Shown piece by piece: positions 61,163 through 64,000 of a stretch of 64,000 nucleotides of DNA. Where the stretch lies: positions 312,945 to 376,944 of the forward strand of contig MU394054.1 in the NCBI GenBank assembly GCA_022578605.1. The letters run 5' to 3'. Each line of letters starts with the position of its first letter. The stretch's first letter is position 1. Position numbers and translations under genes: made by a program. Source of the stretch: Camillea tinctor (Eukaryota; Ascomycota; Sordariomycetes; Xylariales; Xylariaceae). Below the pieces are notes generated by a model that saw nothing but the letters and a program-made list of their open reading frames with translations, was not told the DNA's origin and ran no database searches.

Positions 61163-62174
61163 TTTAGAGAAGGGGGGAAGTAGATGATTGGACTACTACC
61201 TCTCTTAAGAAGTCAATTGGAGAAAATAAAAATAGAAAAAATTAAGAAATGATCGAGGAGGAGATGAGGTTTCTTTTCTTTTTTTAACCCAACGCCAAGA
61301 TCTGAGGTTGAAAGATAAAAAGAAAGGGAAGATCGTTCTACTACAAAAGTCCCACAACGACCAATTCTGTTGCTTGTCTATCGTCGAGAGGTTCGGAGAG
61401 CCGAAGATTTGGAGGGGGAAAAACGGAATTGGATTGCAAAGAAAAGCTCGGAGAGCTCCACTTACGTTATGAAATGACGTCAACACGTGATACGCCATGT
61501 CTCTTGCGACGCACGAAATGGGTCCCGCTGCTGCCAATTCGTATTGTACCGTGGCTACGGCTTACAAATACTAAGTTCAACGCCTAAAAATCTCCGACGG
61601 AACCTACGGGTACGGTTGACCGGAGCGCGAAGGAGATTCGCAGCTCGGAGTTTACGTTAGAACAATGAACATAGTATACACTTACGTATTTAAATAGCAG
61701 TACAAGCACAGGTCAGTCATTGATCAAAACGACCGATAAAATCAATTTTTATGTCAAGATACGTTGGGTACGTAGGTCATGTAAGTTATAGTTAATACGG
61801 AATACATCGAAGTCTACAAATACCTACCCTAGGTTATATGATTGGTATTAGTATTTAATATGCACAATATAGAAGTTTCATATCTACCCGATACTCGTTT
61901 AAAAACTCATTTTAAAAGCCATTCCCCGGGAGTAATGGAAAAGATACATATATATAAGATCCAAAAGCCCAGGCCCCATCTCACGTCGGGAACTCTGGCG
62001 GGTGGTACGAGAGTCGGCAAAGCCACAAGCTTACGACGATAGGTACATATGAACACGAGAGAAACTTGTAAGAAGAGAGGTTATCAGGGGCATCAAAAGA
62101 TGAGGTAGAATCTTGAACTATTTTCAACTTTCATATTGTGAGGACTAGGGGAACTAGGAACCATAGCTCAGTGT

Positions 62175-62214
<40 letters not shown>

Positions 62215-62751
62215 TGCGATGGTTTACAAGTTGGCATTGAGTCTCGTACTTAGAAGCCAGCTAGCGGGATACTTGGAGAAGAACACATTCCTCTGCTTTA
62301 TTTTTGTTTATATGCTACATTTACAACTAAACGGTATGAAGGTCAGGGATCGTAGACTTCACTCCCTCACAACCTCATACAACTGAGGTTAAGAGGTCAC
62401 CTCTATCCGCAGTTCAATATTTACAGGCAAGTATTCATTACAGTCATTGGAGCTAGTACTTCCATTTCATTCTCCCATATTTGCACATATCTCGGTAGGT
62501 AATCATGTTATTCGATACTGTCGACTGAAAAACAAGGGTTAAGTTAAGCAGAGGTTGATCCAACCATGGTACAAGAGATATCTACAAGGAGTTGCATGGA
62601 AGATTTGATGGTGAGAAGCCTATAAAGTATCACGCGATATTGGTGATAGTTTCGAACTTACAACTACGAATCACCCTTACGCATACACAGCGAAGTCATT
62701 CAAACATTGTAAAATAAGATAACGCTATAACATTGTCATGGGAATCCTCCT
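61163..62751. other. Region between mcr1 and the Gfo/Idh/MocA gene
   Basis: Both neighbours are on the minus strand, so this is the promoter and leader of mcr1 on the left and the 3' flank of the oxidoreductase on the right. No gene is supported. An adjoining AC/AT microsatellite lies near 62175-62214. Confidence 0.45.
62175..62214. repeat. AC/AT compound microsatellite
   Basis: Eleven copies of AC (62175-62196) run straight into nine copies of AT (62197-62214), a typical compound dinucleotide repeat that is likely polymorphic between strains. Confidence 0.95.
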
Positions 62752-64000
62752 TCAAGGTATCCGCAATACATCATCTACGTTAACCACTTGCCCCGTGGCA
62801 ATCGACTTGTTCGCCGCAATCCCCGTGAGGATGGACAACGCACCGTCGATGTGGCTAGCGGCGCGCATATACTCGTCTGTCACCGGCTCGCCGAACAAGT
62901 CATTCAACAACACCGTATCTCCACCACCGTGCGCGCCCACCCCGACCGGGATCTCGATCTCCCGCGGCTTCTCGAACAAGGGCCGCAGCAGCAGCGTTCG
63001 CCGCTCGATCGACCCCTCGGCCGCCTGGTCGCCCCCCGAGTTGACGTAGCTATTCTCCACCACCTCAAGCTCCAGCCGCCCGCCCGTGCCGTTAAAGCTC
63101 ACCCGGAACCCCTCCCACGGCGCGTACGCCGTCAGCGAGTACGTCATCACCGCCCCGTTTTTATATCTCACTAGCAGGTTCATCGTGTCCTCGATGCTGA
63201 CCCCGTCGCCGAACACGCTCTGGTCGCGGTAATACGCGTCCTCGTGCTCCGCATCGAGGTACATGGCCTTGAGCTGGTCGTGCCTGTCCAAGTGCAGCGC
63301 GAACGGGTCGGCGGCGGCGGCGGGCCCGCCGCCGCGCGCGCGCGCGTAGAACTGCGTCACCCCCCGGCGCTCGGCGTTCTCGCGCCCGTAGAACTTCAGG
63401 TCCCCCTGCGCGTACACGGTGGCGGGCCGCGTGCGCAGCCAGAAGTTGACCAGGTCGAAGTGGTGCGTGCTCTTGTGCACGAGCAGCCCGCCGCTGTTGC
63501 GCTTGTCGCGGTGCCACCGCCGGAAGTAGTCCGCCCCGTGCGACGTGTTGAGCATCCACTCGAAGTGCACGCTGGTCACCGCCCCGATCGCGCCCGACCG
63601 CAGCAGCGAGTACACCGCCGTGTTGTGCGGCGCGTACCGGTAGTTGAAGGTCACGCGCACTTGCTTGCCGGTGCGCGACACTGCGTCGAAGATCTCCAGG
63701 CACCGCGGCGCGTCGATGGTCATCGGCTTCTCCGTGATCACGTTGCATCCCAGCTCCAGCGCCTTGACGATGTAGAGGTTGTGCGTCCGGTCGATCGTCG
63801 TCACGATTACCTCGTCCGGCTTGGTTTCCGTGATCATCTTCTCAAAGTCGGCGGCGATGAATGTCGGCACGGCGCCGTGGCCCAGCGACTCGAGCTTGGA
63901 GTTGGCATAGTTCATTCGAGTCCTGTTTGTATCGCATATGCCCACAATACAAGAGGTCTTGGCATAGTCTCTCGCGATCGCCGTGTAGAAGAATATGGCT
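62752..64000 (-). CDS. Gfo/Idh/MocA-family oxidoreductase, N-terminus beyond the window
   Basis: The frame is open from the right edge to a stop at 62752-62754, giving 416 residues without the start; at most the first Rossmann strand is missing. Visible: IVGICDTNRTRM (second strand of the NAD(P) fold), DEVIVTTIDRTHNLYIVKAL, the EKPMTID motif whose Lys is catalytic in this family, then GGLLVHKSTHHFDLVNFWL in the C-terminal domain, where the His pair helps bind substrate. Members oxidise or reduce sugars, inositols and related alcohols with NAD(P). The exact substrate cannot be read from sequence. Third codon positions are very GC-rich over most of the gene, which produces long shadow frames on both strands. 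Confidence 0.88.
   Translation of the reverse strand, partial: AIFFYTAIARDYAKTSCIVGICDTNRTRMNYANSKLESLGHGAVPTFIAADFEKMITETKPDEVIVTTIDRTHNLYIVKALELGCNVITEKPMTIDAPRCLEIFDAVSRTGKQVRVTFNYRYAPHNTAVYSLLRSGAIGAVTSVHFEWMLNTSHGADYFRRWHRDKRNSGGLLVHKSTHHFDLVNFWLRTRPATVYAQGDLKFYGRENAERRGVTQFYARARGGGPAAAADPFALHLDRHDQLKAMYLDAEHEDAYYRDQSVFGDGVSIEDTMNLLVRYKNGAVMTYSLTAYAPWEGFRVSFNGTGGRLELEVVENSYVNSGGDQAAEGSIERRTLLLRPLFEKPREIEIPVGVGAHGGGDTVLLNDLFGEPVTDEYMRAASHIDGALSILTGIAANKSIATGQVVNVDDVLRIP

Noticed and set aside
63161..63748. 195-codon minus-strand frame rich in Arg, Ala and Gln
   Set aside because: Out-of-frame shadow of the GC-rich Gfo/Idh/MocA gene.

Overview
The window is nuclear DNA of a filamentous ascomycete (Pezizomycotina, most likely a Sordariomycete; this placement is an inference). 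Genes carry short introns of about 50-230 bases with GTAAGT-like donors, CTAAC/CTGAC branch sites and CAG/TAG acceptors. The gene content (COP9 subunit 7, Clr5 domain, Zn2Cys6 regulator, Rax1-type RGS protein) is fungal. No bacterial-style operons, CRISPR arrays or convincing tRNA or rRNA genes were found. Gene models were built by hand by joining open frames at splice sites; phases were checked by base counting, and none was checked against RNA.

Layout. 0-17 kb is a conserved housekeeping block: checkpoint kinase Chk1 (-), anaphase-promoting-complex E2 enzyme UBE2C type (+), ribosomal protein eL31 (-), Rax1-like RGS membrane protein (+), COP9 signalosome subunit 7 (-), and a Ccc2-type copper-transporting P-type ATPase (+). 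17-30 kb is looser and more AT-rich: a saccharopine-dehydrogenase-like reductase (+), a Clr5-ankyrin protein of about 999 residues (-), a possible 59-codon small gene, and a BTB-like protein (-). 30-45 kb holds a DnaJC11-like protein with an altered HPD motif (-), a GNAT acetyltransferase (-), a Zn2Cys6 regulator (+), a 91-residue unknown protein (+), a frameshifted TPR relic and a SnoaL-like protein (+). 45-52 kb has an Rmd1/DUF155 membrane protein (+) and a 1150-residue disordered protein ending in a Cys/His cluster (-). 52-59.8 kb has no supportable protein gene. 59.8-64 kb has mitochondrial NADH-cytochrome b5 reductase (-) and a Gfo/Idh/MocA oxidoreductase (-) that runs off the right edge.

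How the genes relate. I see no biosynthetic core enzyme and no coherent cluster. The housekeeping genes are independent units, several sharing divergent promoters (chk1/E2, eL31/Rax1, csn7/Cu-ATPase). Accessory genes (Clr5-ankyrin, BTB, GNAT, Zn2Cys6, SnoaL) sit between long gene-free AT-rich stretches, together with a decayed TPR gene of the kind found in fungal NLR-like proteins. That is the most dynamic part of the window. The best leads are the J-domain with YPD in place of HPD, the uncharacterised Cys/His-tailed 1150-residue protein, the Clr5-ankyrin protein near small or decayed genes, the 16-bp tandem repeat upstream of the copper ATPase, and sharp within-gene shifts to GC-rich codons.
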